NCBI GenBank assembly: GCA_963931635.1
Contig: OZ007034.1
Coordinates: forward strand, 310,001-374,000
From: Caccoplasma sp905210875
GTDB taxonomy: Bacteria; Bacteroidota; Bacteroidia; Bacteroidales; UBA11471
Length of the DNA: 64,000 bases
Reading direction: 5' to 3'
Each line of letters begins with the position of its first letter. The stretch's first letter is position 1. Both the position numbers and the translations under genes were made by a program. The notes under the pieces were generated by a model. That model was given only the letters and a program-made list of their open reading frames with translations. It did no database searches and was not told the origin of the DNA. Below, piece by piece: positions 18,667 to 27,632 of this stretch.

Positions 18667-19713
18667 TTAGTTGTTTTCGGGACGAAGTTTGCGAACTACG
18701 GCACCGGTACGCCACATTTCGCTTTCGCGCAGAGCGGCCAACTCTTTTTCGAGACCTTCTCGATAGTCGGGTTTGCTGTTGGTGTCGATAGAGCGTTGAG
18801 CTTCGTTTCCGCAAGCCACCTCGTTGTAGAGTTTCTCAAAGACGGGTTTCACGGCATCGTGGAACGGACCCATCCAGTCGAGGGCACCGCGTTGGGCCGT
18901 CGTCGAGCAGTTGGCATACATCCAGTCCATACCCTTTTCGGCGAAAAGAGGCATCAGCGACTGGGTGAGCTCCTCAACTGTTTCGTTGAAAGCCTCGGAG
19001 GGTTCGTGGCCATGTTCGCGCAGCACCTCATATTGAGCCAGCAGGAGGCCCTGGATAGCGCCCATCAGTGTTCCGCGTTCGCCGGTAAGGTCGGAGTAAA
19101 CCTCTTTTTTGAAAGTGGTTTCAAAGAGATAGCCCGAACCTACGCCGATACCGAGAGCAATCACGCGCTCTTTGGCACGGCCGGTAGCGTCTTGATAAAT
19201 GGCGTAACTCGAATTGAGACCGCGACCTTGGAGGAACATACGGCGCAAGCTGGTTCCCGAACCTTTGGGAGCTATCATGATAACATCGATGTCGGCAGGA
19301 GGAATGATGTGGGTGCGATCTTTGTAGGTAATACCGAAGCCGTGCGAGAAGTAGAGGGCTTTTCCAGCGGTGAGGTAAGGTTTGATGCGGGGCCACACTT
19401 CGATTTGAGCAGCATCGGAGAGCAAGTATTGGATAATGGTAGCGCGCTTGCAGGCCTCTTCAATTTCAAAAAGAGTTTCGCCGGGTACCCAACCGTCGGC
19501 TACGGCCTTATCCCAGGTTTTACCACCTTTACGTTGTCCCACGATAACGTTGAAACCGTTGTCGCGCAGGTTGAGGCTTTGGCCGGGACCTTGCACGCCA
19601 TAACCGATAACTGCGATTACCTCGTCTTTGAGTACTTCTCTTGCTTTTTCCAACGGAAATTCTTCACGGGTAACGACATTCTCGTCAACACCGCCAAAAT
19701 TAATTACTGCCAT
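18667..19713 (-). CDS. ilvC: Ketol-acid reductoisomerase
   Basis: 348 residues. The Rossmann loop GYGVQGPGQSLNLRD binds NAD(P)H, and APKGSGTSLR is part of the cofactor and substrate cleft. Metal ligands lie in the SDLTGERGTLMG helix and the later NETVEEL helix. It converts acetolactate or acetohydroxybutyrate to the dihydroxy-acids of valine and isoleucine synthesis. It is the last gene of the ilv operon, 29 bases after the thioesterase. The sequence closely resembles the short Bacteroidales form (RKLRPENN end). Confidence 0.95.
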   Translation of the reverse strand: MAVINFGGVDENVVTREEFPLEKAREVLKDEVIAVIGYGVQGPGQSLNLRDNGFNVIVGQRKGGKTWDKAVADGWVPGETLFEIEEACKRATIIQYLLSDAAQIEVWPRIKPYLTAGKALYFSHGFGITYKDRTHIIPPADIDVIMIAPKGSGTSLRRMFLQGRGLNSSYAIYQDATGRAKERVIALGIGVGSGYLFETTFKKEVYSDLTGERGTLMGAIQGLLLAQYEVLREHGHEPSEAFNETVEELTQSLMPLFAEKGMDWMYANCSTTAQRGALDWMGPFHDAVKPVFEKLYNEVACGNEAQRSIDTNSKPDYREGLEKELAALRESEMWRTGAVVRKLRPENN

Positions 19714-19742
19714 TTTTGTCTGGTTTTTTAAGTATGAAACAA

Positions 19743-20489
19743 TTAAATAAATATCACTTTACTGCGGCAAATAATTTCGCCGTCAATCTTTTTCACTTCG
19801 ATATGGTACTCACCCTGCCCCATGTCCTGACAATAGAATTGCAGCGTGTCGCCATAACGGCTCTCGTTGACATAGGCTATCTCGAAACGTTTTACCCTTC
19901 GCGTCTTATAGAGGTCGAGAGGGAAAATATCGAGTATATGGTCGATATACTTGATGCTGTTGACATGACCGTTAATGTCGATGTCGCTGTACCGTATCAC
20001 CCGCTCATATACTGGTTGAGATACTACGGGTTTAATTTTACCGGGGCGTTCGATGGGACAAGGGTTGTCGCATACGTAACGGGTTATGGCCCCGTCGTTG
20101 ATGCTGAGAAGGTCGACCGGCTTGCGGGTATCAACATCAATCATCGCCCACACCGAGCGGACATAACCGAGGGGTTTTCCTTCGCTGTCGAACACGGCGA
20201 AATTGCGGTCGGTAAAGAGGCGGTACACGCTCTCGACCCACGTCTGTATGGAGAATTTCTCGGTCTGACGGGGAGCGTCTTCGACAAACTCCAACACCAG
20301 TCGCGAAAGAACCCAGGTGTAGTGTCCTTCGTTCAAAGTTGTAATGCCGAAGCCTTTGTCCGAAGCATGAAAATTGGCCACATTCAACAACAGATTGCCC
20401 AGCACGCCCATGGAGAGGCGACCTCTGAAATCGGAGCAGAAAGGCTCCACAACAAACGGATAGGTACCGATTTTCTGATCTTCGCTCAT
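19743..20489 (-). CDS. Acyl-ACP thioesterase (FatA/FatB family)
   Basis: 248 residues with two hot-dog halves. The N-terminal part has the family pattern LGNLLLNVANFHASDKGFG. The second half contains RYSDIDINGHVNSIKYID, whose Asn-x-His-x-x-Asn is the conserved catalytic region of acyl-ACP thioesterases. It should release free fatty acids from acyl carrier protein in the cytoplasm. Its place inside the branched-chain amino acid operon (12 bases after ilvN, 29 before ilvC) is known from other Bacteroidales. It may tie fatty-acid release to the supply of branched-chain precursors; this link is inference. Confidence 0.85.
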   Translation of the reverse strand: MSEDQKIGTYPFVVEPFCSDFRGRLSMGVLGNLLLNVANFHASDKGFGITTLNEGHYTWVLSRLVLEFVEDAPRQTEKFSIQTWVESVYRLFTDRNFAVFDSEGKPLGYVRSVWAMIDVDTRKPVDLLSINDGAITRYVCDNPCPIERPGKIKPVVSQPVYERVIRYSDIDINGHVNSIKYIDHILDIFPLDLYKTRRVKRFEIAYVNESRYGDTLQFYCQDMGQGEYHIEVKKIDGEIICRSKVIFI

Positions 20490-20501
20490 AACAGCATATA
20501 T

Positions 20502-21068
20502 TTATCTGGCTGCCTCGTTCTGCTTGGCTTTCAAGTAGCGGGCCTCCCGTTCGGCCAGGAATTCATTGACTCGCTCTACGCAACTCTTGGTCAGAGCAAT
20601 ACGTCCCGAACGCACAAATTGAAGTACGCAACCCAATTGTTGCAGTTCGTCGTAGAAGGTGGTGATATCTTCGGTCGTACCGTCTTTCTCCAACGCCGAA
20701 TAGGTGGGATTCACCTCTACCACACGGGCATTGTAACGACGAATGAGTTCCGACACTTTCGGTTCACGTTCGAGCACCGGCGTCGAAAGTTTATAGAGAG
20801 CTATTTCGTGCGAGAATATCTCCTCATCGGTAAAATAGTGTGCCTGCAAAACGTCGATTTTTTTCTCTATCTGCCGAACGATTTTTTTTATGGTGTCTTC
20901 ATCGACCCAAGCAGTGATGGTGTATTTGTGCACACCCTTTATCGACGAGGCCGACACATTGAGACTCTCAATATTGATTTGTCTGCGGGTGAAAACGGCC
21001 GTAATCTGGTTGAGCAGACCGGCAATGTTTTCGGAGTAGACAATCATCGTATATAAATTTTTGTCCAT
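20502..21068 (-). CDS. ilvN: Acetolactate synthase regulatory (small) subunit
   Basis: 188 residues. The N-terminal ACT domain (about 5-80, YTMIVYSENIAGLLNQITAVFTRRQINIESL) is the usual valine-sensing region, followed by a second ACT-like domain. It activates the catalytic subunit IlvB and confers feedback inhibition. It follows ilvB with a 12-base gap in one transcript. Confidence 0.93.
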   Translation of the reverse strand: MDKNLYTMIVYSENIAGLLNQITAVFTRRQINIESLNVSASSIKGVHKYTITAWVDEDTIKKIVRQIEKKIDVLQAHYFTDEEIFSHEIALYKLSTPVLEREPKVSELIRRYNARVVEVNPTYSALEKDGTTEDITTFYDELQQLGCVLQFVRSGRIALTKSCVERVNEFLAEREARYLKAKQNEAAR

Positions 21069-21080
21069 GGCAATCAGCTT

Positions 21081-22781
21081 TTAACATTCCAACAACATAT
21101 CGTTTACCGTACCACCCGGAGGTGTCATGGGCAAGACGTTACCCTCTTCTATCACACAGGCTTCGAGAAGGAAAGGGCCTGCGGTCGAGAGCATCTCGTC
21201 TATGGCAGCCGAGAGGTCGCTGCGCTCCATGACCCGACGCGAGGGTATGCCGTAAGCCTCGGCAATCTTCATGTAATCGGGATTGAGCATCGGCGTGAAG
21301 GAATATTTGCGGTTGAAGAACATGGCTTGCCACTGGCGGACATTGCCCAGATAGTTGTTGTTGAGCAAAATCATCTTCACGGGAGCTTTCTGTTCCATGA
21401 CGGTGCCCAGTTCCTGCAAGTTCATCTGCAAGCCGCCATCGCCCATAAAGGCACACACCGTACGGTCGGGTACGGCAAAGGTTGCTCCTATGGCTGCGGG
21501 AAGGCCAAAGCCCATTGTTCCCAATCCGCCCGAAGTAATGATACTGCGGTTACGGGAATATTTGAAGTAGCGGGCCGACATCATCTGGTTCTGTCCCACG
21601 TCGGTAACCAGCACGGCTTCATTATGAGTGGCTTCACTCACGGCACGCACCACCTCTCCCATGTTGAGTGGCCCGTGGCCGGGGTGTATTTCGGGCTCGA
21701 TAACCTTGACACGCTCCTCTTCGGCATAGGGGGTAAACGATGCCAGCCACTCTTTGTGCTTGGCCGGCACCAGCAGGTCGGTTACGGCGCGGAGGGTATC
21801 CTTGCAGTTGCCGAGTACGGCAACGTCGACTTTCACATTCTTGTTTATCTCGGCGGGGTCGATGTCGAAATGTATGATTTTGGCCTGCTTGGCATAGGTG
21901 GCCAAGTTACCGGTTACCCGGTCGTCGAAGCGCATACCCACGGCAACGAGTACATCGCACTCGTTGGTTTTCACGTTGGGTGCCAGGTTGCCGTGCATGC
22001 CGAGCATTCCCATATTTAGCGGGTGAGCCGAGGGGAGTGCCGAGAGGCCCAGCAGAGTGCAACCGGCAGGCATATCGGCTTTCTCGATAAAGGCCCGCAA
22101 CTCGTCCTGGGCATTTCCCAGTTCGACACCCTGTCCCACAAGAACCAGCGGTCGCTGGGCCTTGTTGATGAGGTCGGCCGCCATGATGACCGACATGGAG
22201 TCGGTATCGGGCACAGGTATGTAGCTGCGTACAAAGTCGACGGTGGTAGGCTCATAATCGAAAGTCTCGACCTGGGCATTTTTGGCAAAATCGAGCACAA
22301 CCGGGCCGGGACGTCCGCTCGAAGCCAGATAAAAGGCCCGGGCTACGGCCCAGGGTACATCTTCGGCCCGACGTATCTGGTAGCTCCATTTGGTAATAGG
22401 CTGGGTAATGCCTACCAAATCGACCTCCTGAAAAGCGTCGGAACCCAGGAATGAGGTTCCTACCTGTCCGGCGATGACGACGATAGGCGTACTGTCTATC
22501 ATGGCATCGGCTATGCCGGTGATGGTGTTGGTGGCTCCAGGGCCACTGGTTACCAGGCACACACCCACTTTTCCCGAGGCGCGTGCGTAGCCTTGCGCCG
22601 CGTGGGTGGCACCCTGCTCGTGGCGCACCAATATGTGGTGCAAAATATGTCGGTGGTCATACAAGGCGTCGAAAACCGGCATAATCGACCCTCCGGGATA
22701 CCCGAAGAGGGTGTCGACACCTTGATGTTCGAGTGAGCGCATCAATGCCTCAGCGCCCGTTATCGTCTCTTTGTTACTCAT
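21081..22781 (-). CDS. ilvB: Acetolactate synthase catalytic (large) subunit
   Basis: 566 residues, the typical size. GYPGGSIMPVFDAL and the catalytic Glu in RHEQGATHAAQGYARASG are in the N-terminal pyrimidine-binding domain. The thiamine diphosphate motif is MGDGGLQMNLQELGTVMEQ...NNNYLG in the C-terminal domain. It condenses pyruvate with pyruvate or 2-ketobutyrate, the first committed step to valine, leucine and isoleucine. It lies 36 bases after ilvD in the same operon. Confidence 0.95.
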   Translation of the reverse strand: MSNKETITGAEALMRSLEHQGVDTLFGYPGGSIMPVFDALYDHRHILHHILVRHEQGATHAAQGYARASGKVGVCLVTSGPGATNTITGIADAMIDSTPIVVIAGQVGTSFLGSDAFQEVDLVGITQPITKWSYQIRRAEDVPWAVARAFYLASSGRPGPVVLDFAKNAQVETFDYEPTTVDFVRSYIPVPDTDSMSVIMAADLINKAQRPLVLVGQGVELGNAQDELRAFIEKADMPAGCTLLGLSALPSAHPLNMGMLGMHGNLAPNVKTNECDVLVAVGMRFDDRVTGNLATYAKQAKIIHFDIDPAEINKNVKVDVAVLGNCKDTLRAVTDLLVPAKHKEWLASFTPYAEEERVKVIEPEIHPGHGPLNMGEVVRAVSEATHNEAVLVTDVGQNQMMSARYFKYSRNRSIITSGGLGTMGFGLPAAIGATFAVPDRTVCAFMGDGGLQMNLQELGTVMEQKAPVKMILLNNNYLGNVRQWQAMFFNRKYSFTPMLNPDYMKIAEAYGIPSRRVMERSDLSAAIDEMLSTAGPFLLEACVIEEGNVLPMTPPGGTVNDMLLEC

Positions 22782-22817
22782 TGTCTTTTCGCTTCGTTTT
22801 CTTTCGGCTCTGCCGTT

Positions 22818-24650
22818 TTATTCTATGATGCGGGTAGCGCCCTTGTCGGCCGAACTTACCATGGCCGCATAGGCACGCAAAGCTTTCGATATCTGACGTT
22901 CACGTGTGTGAGGCGTGAATGCTTTCTTGCCACGTTGTTCCTCTTCGCTCCGGCGGCGCTGCAATTCGTCGTCGGAGAGATTGACCTGAATGCGGCGGGC
23001 GGGAATATCGATTTCGATGATGTCGCTGTCGCGCACCAGACCGATGTTTCCTCCGGCAGCGGCTTCGGGAGATATGTGTCCGATGGAGAGACCCGAGGTT
23101 CCGCCCGAGAAACGTCCGTCGGTAATGAGGGCACACTCCTTGCCCAGATGACGCGATTTGATGTAGGAGGTGGGATAAAGCATCTCCTGCATACCGGGAC
23201 CGCCCTTGGGGCCTTCGTAGGTAATCACCACGACGTCGCCACTCTCGACCTTTCCGCCGAGAATACCTTCGCAAGCGGCCTCCTGCGACTCAAACACCTT
23301 GGCGGGACCGGAGAATTTCCAGATGGAGGCGTCGACACCGGCAGTCTTCACGACACAGCCGTCGAGGGCTATGTTGCCGAAGAGTACGGCCAAGCCGCCA
23401 TCTTTGCTATATGCGTGCTCCACGTCGCGTATACACCCTTCGGCACGGTCGGTATCGAGCGTGGGATAGGTATTCTCCTGTGTACCCATATGGTTGCTGA
23501 ACACACCGCCGGGGGCGCTGGAATAGATACGGAGCGCTTCGGAATCGACAGTCGCCTTGTCGATGTCGTACTTGTCAATGTCTTCGGCCAATGTCGCTCC
23601 ATTGACCCGATGGCAAGTCGTATCCAGAAGTCCGGCCTTATCGAGTTCACCCAGAATATTGAGTATGCCGCCGGCCCGGTTACACTCTTGTATGGAGTAC
23701 TTCTGTGTATTGGGAGCCAGTTTGCAGAGGCAGGGCACACGACGGCTCAAGCGGTCGATGTCGGCCATCTTAAAGTCGACACCGCCTTCGTTGGCGACAG
23801 CCAGGAGGTGCAGTATCGTATTGGTGGAACCGCCCATGGCAATATCGAGGGTCATGGCGTTGAGGAAGGCTGCACGGGTGGCTATGCTGCGCGGCAAGAC
23901 ACTCTCGTCGCCCTCTTCGTAATACTTATAAGCGTTCTTCACGATGAGTCGGGCTGCGTCGCGGAAGAGCTGTACCCGATTGGCATGAGTGGCCAGGATT
24001 GTTCCGTTACCGGGGAGAGAGAGACCGATAGCCTCGGTCAGGCAGTTCATCGAGTTTGCCGTGAACATTCCCGAGCAACTGCCGCAGCCGGGACAGGAGC
24101 AGCTCTCGATGCGGGCTATCTCCTCATCACTTACCGAAGTGTCGGCCGCCTTGACCATCGCTGTGATGAGGTCGGCATTCTCACCGTTGTACTTGTGCGA
24201 CTCCATGGGACCGCCCGAAACAAACACGGCGGGAATGTTCAACCGCATGGCGGCCATAAGCATACCGGGTGTTATCTTGTCGCAGTTGCTGATGCACACC
24301 ATGGCGTCGGCCTTGTGCGCATTGACCATATATTCGACGCTGTCGGCTATCAGGTCGCGCGAAGGAAGAGAATAAAGCATTCCGTCGTGCCCCATGGCAA
24401 TACCATCGTCGATGGCTATTGTATCGAACTCGGCGGCAAAACAGCCAAGTTTTTCAATTTCGGATTTGACAATCTGGCCTATCTCGTGCAGATGCACATG
24501 ACCCGGGACAAACTGGGTGAATGAATTGACGACGGCAATTACCGGACGTCCTATCTGTTCTTCTTTCATGCCGTTGGCACGCCACAGGGCACGTGCACCG
24601 GCCATTCGCCGGCCTTGTGTGCAGACTGCACTTCGCAACTCGTGTTTCAT
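22818..24650 (-). CDS. ilvD: Dihydroxy-acid dehydratase
   Basis: 610 residues. Iron-sulfur ligands and active-site segments are visible: VCISNCDKITPGMLMAAMRL, SCSCPGCGSCSGMFTANSMN, and DGRFSGGTSGLSIGHISPEA near the C-terminus. It dehydrates the dihydroxy-acids to 2-keto acids, the third step of valine and isoleucine synthesis, and is oxygen-sensitive through its Fe-S cluster. It is the first structural gene after a leader with a complete attenuator, so its expression probably follows the charging of Ile, Val and Leu tRNAs. Confidence 0.95.
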   Translation of the reverse strand: MKHELRSAVCTQGRRMAGARALWRANGMKEEQIGRPVIAVVNSFTQFVPGHVHLHEIGQIVKSEIEKLGCFAAEFDTIAIDDGIAMGHDGMLYSLPSRDLIADSVEYMVNAHKADAMVCISNCDKITPGMLMAAMRLNIPAVFVSGGPMESHKYNGENADLITAMVKAADTSVSDEEIARIESCSCPGCGSCSGMFTANSMNCLTEAIGLSLPGNGTILATHANRVQLFRDAARLIVKNAYKYYEEGDESVLPRSIATRAAFLNAMTLDIAMGGSTNTILHLLAVANEGGVDFKMADIDRLSRRVPCLCKLAPNTQKYSIQECNRAGGILNILGELDKAGLLDTTCHRVNGATLAEDIDKYDIDKATVDSEALRIYSSAPGGVFSNHMGTQENTYPTLDTDRAEGCIRDVEHAYSKDGGLAVLFGNIALDGCVVKTAGVDASIWKFSGPAKVFESQEAACEGILGGKVESGDVVVITYEGPKGGPGMQEMLYPTSYIKSRHLGKECALITDGRFSGGTSGLSIGHISPEAAAGGNIGLVRDSDIIEIDIPARRIQVNLSDDELQRRRSEEEQRGKKAFTPHTRERQISKALRAYAAMVSSADKGATRIIE

Positions 24651-24663
24651 AAATTCTTTACTT

Positions 24664-24702
24664 AAAAAGAAAACCTTTCTTCACATATCAAGAAGAAAGG
24701 TT
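24664..24702 (-). terminator. Attenuator terminator in the ilv leader
   Basis: On the minus strand AACCTTTCTTC (24692-24702) pairs perfectly over 11 bases with GAAGAAAGGTT (24672-24682) around a 9-base loop, followed by TTCTTTTT. It ends just before the ilvD ATG at 24650 and downstream of the leader peptide, so it can stop transcription before the structural genes. Confidence 0.85.
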
Positions 24703-24757
24703 CCCTCATCGTTATATCTTATGTCTTACATAAACATTCTACATAACCTTTCTTCTT
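24690..24757 (-). promoter_or_regulatory. Antiterminator pairing segment of the ilv attenuator
   Basis: AAGAAGAAAGGTT (24745-24757), starting 2 bases after the leader-peptide stop, is a perfect 13-base complement of AACCTTTCTTCTT (24690-24702), the 5' arm of the terminator. Pairing of the two would prevent the terminator. Between them a small nested hairpin, TTATGT-AAG-ACATAA (24719-24733), could bring the arms together. A ribosome resting at the stop codon would cover the upstream arm and favour termination; one stalled at the Ile/Leu/Val codons would leave it free. Confidence 0.8.
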
Positions 24758-24759
24758 TA

Positions 24760-24825
24760 TCATGCGCCCACGACGACGATAATCACTGATAGTAGACCGG
24801 TAATATGCAGAATTGCGCTAATCAT
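24760..24825 (-). CDS. ilvL: ilv operon leader peptide (attenuator sensor)
   Basis: A 21-residue open frame, ATG to TGA. Residues 1-10 are MISAILHITG and residues 11-21 are LLSVIIVVVGA. It has 5 Ile, 3 Leu and 4 Val, 12 of 21 residues, concentrated in a block near the C-terminal end (LLSVIIVVV). This composition is that of ilv leader peptides in enterobacteria. It lies between a good promoter and an antiterminator/terminator pair upstream of ilvD. No Shine-Dalgarno sequence is obvious, as is normal in this phylum. The peptide probably has no function beyond ribosome stalling. Confidence 0.85.
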   Translation of the reverse strand: MISAILHITGLLSVIIVVVGA

Positions 24826-24860
24826 AATCCAAGCTTTTATGGCTTCTCGTAATGATGATG

Positions 24861-24891
24861 CAAAGGTAAGCCTTTATATGAATATTCCAAA
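24861..24891 (-). promoter_or_regulatory. Bacteroidetes-type promoter of the ilv operon
   Basis: On the minus strand a -33 TTTG (24888-24891) is followed by 19 bases and a -7 TACCTTTG (24861-24868). Transcription from about 24854 gives a leader of about 200 bases containing the leader peptide and the attenuator. Confidence 0.8.
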
Positions 24892-25138
24892 TAAAAAGAG
24901 GATAAAAATATCAAGTTAAATAGAAATATATCCAAGTTTCCATGTTTTTTCTATCAATTTATCGGAAAACAAACTTGGTTTATCTACATTTTTCTTTTTG
25001 AAAACGAGTGCGGTAATATTCTTCTTACTCTTATGCGCCTCTCACATTGCTCAAAAGAGACACCATTATCAAACGCATTTCCCCGAAAGAGACGACTACT
25101 AAGATGATAAGATTCTACCTTTTTTGAAATATCATAAT
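24892..25138. other. AT-rich spacer between divergent promoters
   Basis: The gene-free stretch between the minus-strand ilv promoter and the plus-strand promoter of the next gene is AT-rich. I see no open frame, hairpin or operator in it that I can support. Confidence 0.5.
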
Positions 25139-25169
25139 TTGTGTATGCGGTGAGAATTATGTACGTTTG
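25139..25169 (+). promoter_or_regulatory. Bacteroidetes-type promoter of the second TamL-like gene
   Basis: A -33 TTG (25139-25141), exactly 20 bases, and a -7 TACGTTTG (25162-25169). The predicted start near 25176 excludes the earlier in-frame start at 25167 and supports the ATG at 25215. Confidence 0.75.
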
Positions 25170-25214
25170 TATGCCCATTTATCGGCCGATGTTTTTAAGT
25201 TCGAAAACCCGTTT

Positions 25215-27545
25215 ATGAAACTTCGTCTGCTGTTGCTCCTACCGGTCATTGTCCCGCTGTTGTTTTCCTGCCGGGCTACCAAGCATGTGGGCGAAGGCGA
25301 ATACCTGCTCGACCGCGTGTCGCTCTCGACCGACAACCGCGAACTGAAAAACAGCGAACTGAAATCGTATATCCGACAGGAGCCCAACCACAAGACCTTC
25401 GGACTCATAGGGCTCCCCCTGTTTTTCTACAACCTCTCCAACGATAAGGACAACGGCTGGAACCGCTGGCTGCGCCGCATCGGTACACCACCGGTCATCT
25501 ACGACAGCCAACTGACCGAGAAATCGCGCAGCCAGATAGAGAAGGCGCTCTACAACAAAGGCTACACCGATGCAGTCGTTACCGTAGACACGGTCAAGCA
25601 CAAGAAACGCATCAAGGTAAAATATAAAGTTGCCTCGGGCGCACCTTATCATATAGACCGCATCACCTACCGTGTTCCCGACGACTCCATAAGGAATATC
25701 GTGCTGGCCGACTCGGCCAACTCTCTCATTCACCCGGGAAAGCTCTTCGACCGCAACATTCTCGAACAGGAGCGCCAGCGCATCACTGCCCGGCTGCGGA
25801 ATGAAGGGTATTTCGCCTTCAACAAAGAGTACATCTCTTATGTCGCCGACACAACCATCGGACACAAGGGGGTCGACCTCGAACTCTTCCTGTCGGACAT
25901 TCCCGTCGCCGACTCCTCTCGAAAAGAAGTTGTAGCTTTTCGCAAGCACAACACCTATACCGTGCGAGACGTCTACTTTATTACCGACTACAATCCGATG
26001 GGAAGCACTCCTGAGGAGAAGTATGCCATAAAAGACACCATCTTGTACAAAGGCTACTACATTCTCTACGGTGAAAAGGAGTATCTGCACCCCTCGACCC
26101 TGGTGGAGAACTGCTACATCATGCCGGGGGCCGCCTACTCGACCCGCATGGTCGACAACACCTACTCGGCATTTTCACGGCTGGAAGTGCTGAAATATGT
26201 CAACATACAGTTTACTCCGGTACGAGGCGGAGAGACACCGCAAATCGATTGCCACATTCTCCTCACCGAAGGGAAAGCCCAACTGGTAACGACGGAAGTC
26301 GAAGGTACCAACTCGGCCGGAAATTTCGGCTTTTCGCTCGGTCTCTCCTACAAACACCGAAACATCTTTCACGGGTCGCAAACGTTCAATGCCCGGTTCA
26401 GAGCCGCCTACGAAAACATTACCGGCGACCTGGGTGGTCTCCTGTCGAACAACTACCTCGAACTCAACGGCGAAATAGGGGTGTCGTTTCCCAAATTCCT
26501 TTTCCCCTTTGTCAGTACCTCGTTCCTGCGGCGCATGCGTGCCATGACCGACTTCACCGTCAATATCGACTATCAGCAGCGGCCCGAGTATGTGAGGGTC
26601 ATCTCGGGTGCCGGCTGGAACTATAAATGGTACACGCGGGGCAACCGCTTCCGCCACCACTTCGACCTGGTCGACGTGAACTATGTATATCTGCCGCAAA
26701 TGACTGCCGCTTTCAAAAACAACCTCGACAGCATCGCCGCCGACAACCCCCTGCTCCGATACAGCTACGAAGACCACTTCATCATGCGGTCGGCCTATGT
26801 GTTTTACATGTCAAACCTGAGAAACAACATCGCCTCATCGGCCAAGCAGCGGAAAATCTACACCCTGCGGTCGGCCTGGGAGATTGCCGGCAACCTGCTC
26901 TACGCCATCTCGACCCTCTCCTCGATGAAGCGGGCCCCCTCGGGCGAATACGAGATACTCGGCATCAGCTACTCGCAATATGCCAAGGCCGACCTCGACT
27001 ATGCCTATACGCTGAACCTGAATGAGAAAAACGCATTGGCCTTCCATGTCGGGGCGGGTATCGTCTATCCCTACGGAAACTCCGATATGGTACCGTTTGA
27101 AAAACGGTACTACTCGGGCGGTGCCAACAGCGTAAGGGGCTGGTCGGTGCGGACACTGGGGCCGGGAACCTACTCGGGACACAACCCGCTGGCCGATTTC
27201 ATGAACCAATGCGGCGACATTCGCCTCGACATGAACGCCGAATACCGAAGCAAACTGATATGGAAACTTGAACTGGCTCTCTTCCTCGACGCCGGCAACA
27301 TCTGGACCATCAAGGACTACCCTTCGCAACCGGGCGGCCAATTCAAGTTTAACTCCTTCTATAAGGAAATTGCGCTGGCCTACGGTCTGGGCGTGCGCTT
27401 CGACTTCAACTACTTTCTGATACGCGTCGACATGGGTCTCAAAATGTATGACCCCTCCCGCATCGGAAATCGTCCGTGGGTGATTGCCCACCACTCGTTC
27501 GACCGCGACGCCTCGTTCCACTTCGCGATAGGCTACCCGTTCTAA
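25215..27545 (+). CDS. TamL/BamA-like outer-membrane lipoprotein (second copy)
   Basis: 776 residues. Signal peptide with a clear lipobox LLFSC (Cys19). The N-terminal third is POTRA-like, beginning KHVGEGEYLLDRVSLSTDN, and the Omp85 barrel fills the C-terminal half, with RYYSGGANSVRGWSVRTLGPGTY and FLDAGNIWTI. The chain ends in Phe (IGYPF). It is clearly related to the TamL at 11454-13757 but distant in sequence, and it has no TamB partner next to it. Probable role: insertion of proteins or lipids into the outer membrane. The start follows the promoter at 25139-25169. Confidence 0.82.
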   Translation: MKLRLLLLLPVIVPLLFSCRATKHVGEGEYLLDRVSLSTDNRELKNSELKSYIRQEPNHKTFGLIGLPLFFYNLSNDKDNGWNRWLRRIGTPPVIYDSQLTEKSRSQIEKALYNKGYTDAVVTVDTVKHKKRIKVKYKVASGAPYHIDRITYRVPDDSIRNIVLADSANSLIHPGKLFDRNILEQERQRITARLRNEGYFAFNKEYISYVADTTIGHKGVDLELFLSDIPVADSSRKEVVAFRKHNTYTVRDVYFITDYNPMGSTPEEKYAIKDTILYKGYYILYGEKEYLHPSTLVENCYIMPGAAYSTRMVDNTYSAFSRLEVLKYVNIQFTPVRGGETPQIDCHILLTEGKAQLVTTEVEGTNSAGNFGFSLGLSYKHRNIFHGSQTFNARFRAAYENITGDLGGLLSNNYLELNGEIGVSFPKFLFPFVSTSFLRRMRAMTDFTVNIDYQQRPEYVRVISGAGWNYKWYTRGNRFRHHFDLVDVNYVYLPQMTAAFKNNLDSIAADNPLLRYSYEDHFIMRSAYVFYMSNLRNNIASSAKQRKIYTLRSAWEIAGNLLYAISTLSSMKRAPSGEYEILGISYSQYAKADLDYAYTLNLNEKNALAFHVGAGIVYPYGNSDMVPFEKRYYSGGANSVRGWSVRTLGPGTYSGHNPLADFMNQCGDIRLDMNAEYRSKLIWKLELALFLDAGNIWTIKDYPSQPGGQFKFNSFYKEIALAYGLGVRFDFNYFLIRVDMGLKMYDPSRIGNRPWVIAHHSFDRDASFHFAIGYPF

Positions 27546-27575
27546 CCGACCGAAAAGTTACAACCTATATACAAA

Positions 27576-27609
27576 GCGGGCGGCTTGAAAAAGATTTCAA
27601 GCCGCCCGC
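27576..27609. terminator. Bidirectional terminator
   Basis: GCGGGCGGCTTGAAA pairs perfectly (15 bp) with its complement around the loop AAGA, between the convergent TamL-like gene and the desulfidase-like gene. No long T-run follows, but the stem is very stable. Confidence 0.7.
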
Positions 27610-27632
27610 GGTATTTCACAGAATCTTCTCCG

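Noticed and set aside
18479..18814. Upstream extension of the tamB frame
   Set aside because: The extra 112 codons cover the ilv terminator and the end of ilvC on the same strand. The signal anchor begins at the ATG at 18478.
22908..24524. Long plus-strand open frame opposite ilvD
   Set aside because: It is the antisense mirror of a strongly conserved enzyme gene; GC-rich third positions keep stop codons out. No motif or promoter supports it. The same holds for the long frames opposite rpsA (51105-52721), tamL (12615-13904) and the giant gene (54409-56004, 56890-58338).
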